Shown one piece after another: positions 63,593 to 64,000 of a DNA stretch of 64,000 nt. The position numbers and the translations under genes are program-made. The notes below the pieces were generated by a model. It ran no database searches. It was not told the DNA's origin and saw nothing but the letters and a program-made list of their open reading frames with translations. How positions within the stretch are numbered: position 1 is the first letter of the stretch; each line of letters starts with the position of its first letter. The stretch lies in assembly GCA_944392945.1 (NCBI GenBank), contig CALXYJ010000003.1, forward strand, positions 1 through 64,000, given 5' to 3'. Origin of the DNA: an uncultured Clostridia bacterium. Its GTDB lineage: Bacteria > Bacillota > Clostridia > TANB77 > CAG-508.

Positions 63593-63898
63593 TAGCTTAG
63601 GGGTAATTTCATATTTCATATCTTCTATAATATCCTGCATTACTATTGGTGTAACATAATTCGCTTTTAATTTACTAATAATAGAAATAACCACATTTTC
63701 ATTTTCCGAAATATTTTCGATATTACCTACTTCCCTTGTTATTTTAGAATCTTCATTAAATTGTATTTTTACAATTTCTATTCCATATTTTTTATTTTTA
63801 TATGTTAAATAATATAGAAGACTAACTGGATGTTCCACTCCTAATTCTAACATAATCTTTGGATCATAAAAAATCCCTCCACAAAATCTTTTATTCAT
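63584..63898 (-). CDS. DUF6514-like small protein
   Basis: 104 residues, soluble. Second half (ENENVVISIISKLKANYVTP, then IVMQDIIEDMKYE) matches the general shape of DUF6514, a small clostridial family of unknown function with a '..NxVxPiHLxDVxED' ending. AAAGGGG precedes the ATG. It is followed by its own terminator, so it is monocistronic. Its promoter lies at or beyond the window edge. Confidence 0.65.
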   Translation of the reverse strand: MNKRFCGGIFYDPKIMLELGVEHPVSLLYYLTYKNKKYGIEIVKIQFNEDSKITREVGNIENISENENVVISIISKLKANYVTPIVMQDIIEDMKYEITPKLNN

Positions 63899-64000
63899 TT
63901 GTGCATTACCCCTTTCTTTTTTGTATCTTTTACTCTATACCTCAATTGATATAAAATCAAGCATTTTCGTTCGTCAATTTTTTCAGTATTCGACCTGTTT

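Overview
The window is chromosomal DNA of a very AT-rich Gram-positive anaerobe, most likely a spore-forming member of Clostridia. Support: purine-rich AGGAGG ribosome binding sites and frequent TTG starts; sporulation genes (yabP-yabQ-divIC, dpaB); a complete V-type ATPase operon instead of an F-type one; a pta-ackA acetate pathway; IspG of the non-mevalonate isoprenoid route; a thioredoxin system; and a PadR-controlled membrane protein. I saw no rRNA, tRNA or CRISPR array. Species cannot be named from this sequence.

Layout. 1-6.3 kb: a gene cut by the window edge, two paralogous LysR regulators around an unknown gene pair, a metal-dependent phospholipase-like protein and a DUF3137 membrane protein. 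6.35-14.75 kb: nine-gene V-ATPase operon (F/H-C-I-K-F-E-A-B-D) behind a leader that can form a terminator or a competing pairing; subunit I carries a one-base frameshift. 14.75-16.5 kb: padR plus a HAAS/FtsW-like membrane protein with a PadR-type operator. 16.6-26.4 kb: CoA-disulfide reductase-rhodanese, an isolated unknown gene, uracil permease and upp behind a leader-peptide/terminator arrangement, prfB with its programmed frameshift, lysC, pepC, trxB, trxA. 26.5-36.3 kb: an unknown reverse-strand gene pair, mnmA, an acetyltransferase, a class A penicillin-binding protein, a LexA-box-preceded LysM protein resembling the SOS division inhibitor YneA, and a surface cluster (glucosaminidase, surface protein, SipW-like peptidase) holding two in-frame stop codons.

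36.3-44.6 kb is the accessory part: small unknown genes, an anti-sigma-like protein without its sigma factor, gene remnants (PHP phosphoesterase, surface-protein tail, phage-like tail), a Fic protein with its own operator array, a pair of ~104-bp direct repeats, and about 1.4 kb of gene-free DNA carrying copies of a dispersed motif. 44.6-64 kb is again mostly conserved: asnS, a DUF2207 protein with a shifted C-terminus, rho, divIC-yabQ-yabP, a DnaB-like P-loop protein, lemA diverging from a second DUF3137 gene, a tyrosine recombinase, dpaB, a duplicated cysteine-cluster protein, pta-ackA, an S51 peptidase with a transglutaminase-like protein, ispG and trmB.

Two themes run through the window. 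Several leaders and promoters show readable regulation: V-ATPase leader, uracil permease leader, PadR operator, LexA boxes, Fic operators. Second, isolated, less AT-rich single genes, most with a long near-perfect terminator hairpin, are scattered among housekeeping operons, which suggests repeated acquisition of small cargo genes. Several reading frames are interrupted (subunit I, surface protein, SipW, DUF2207); these are either real decay or assembly errors, and raw reads would separate the two.
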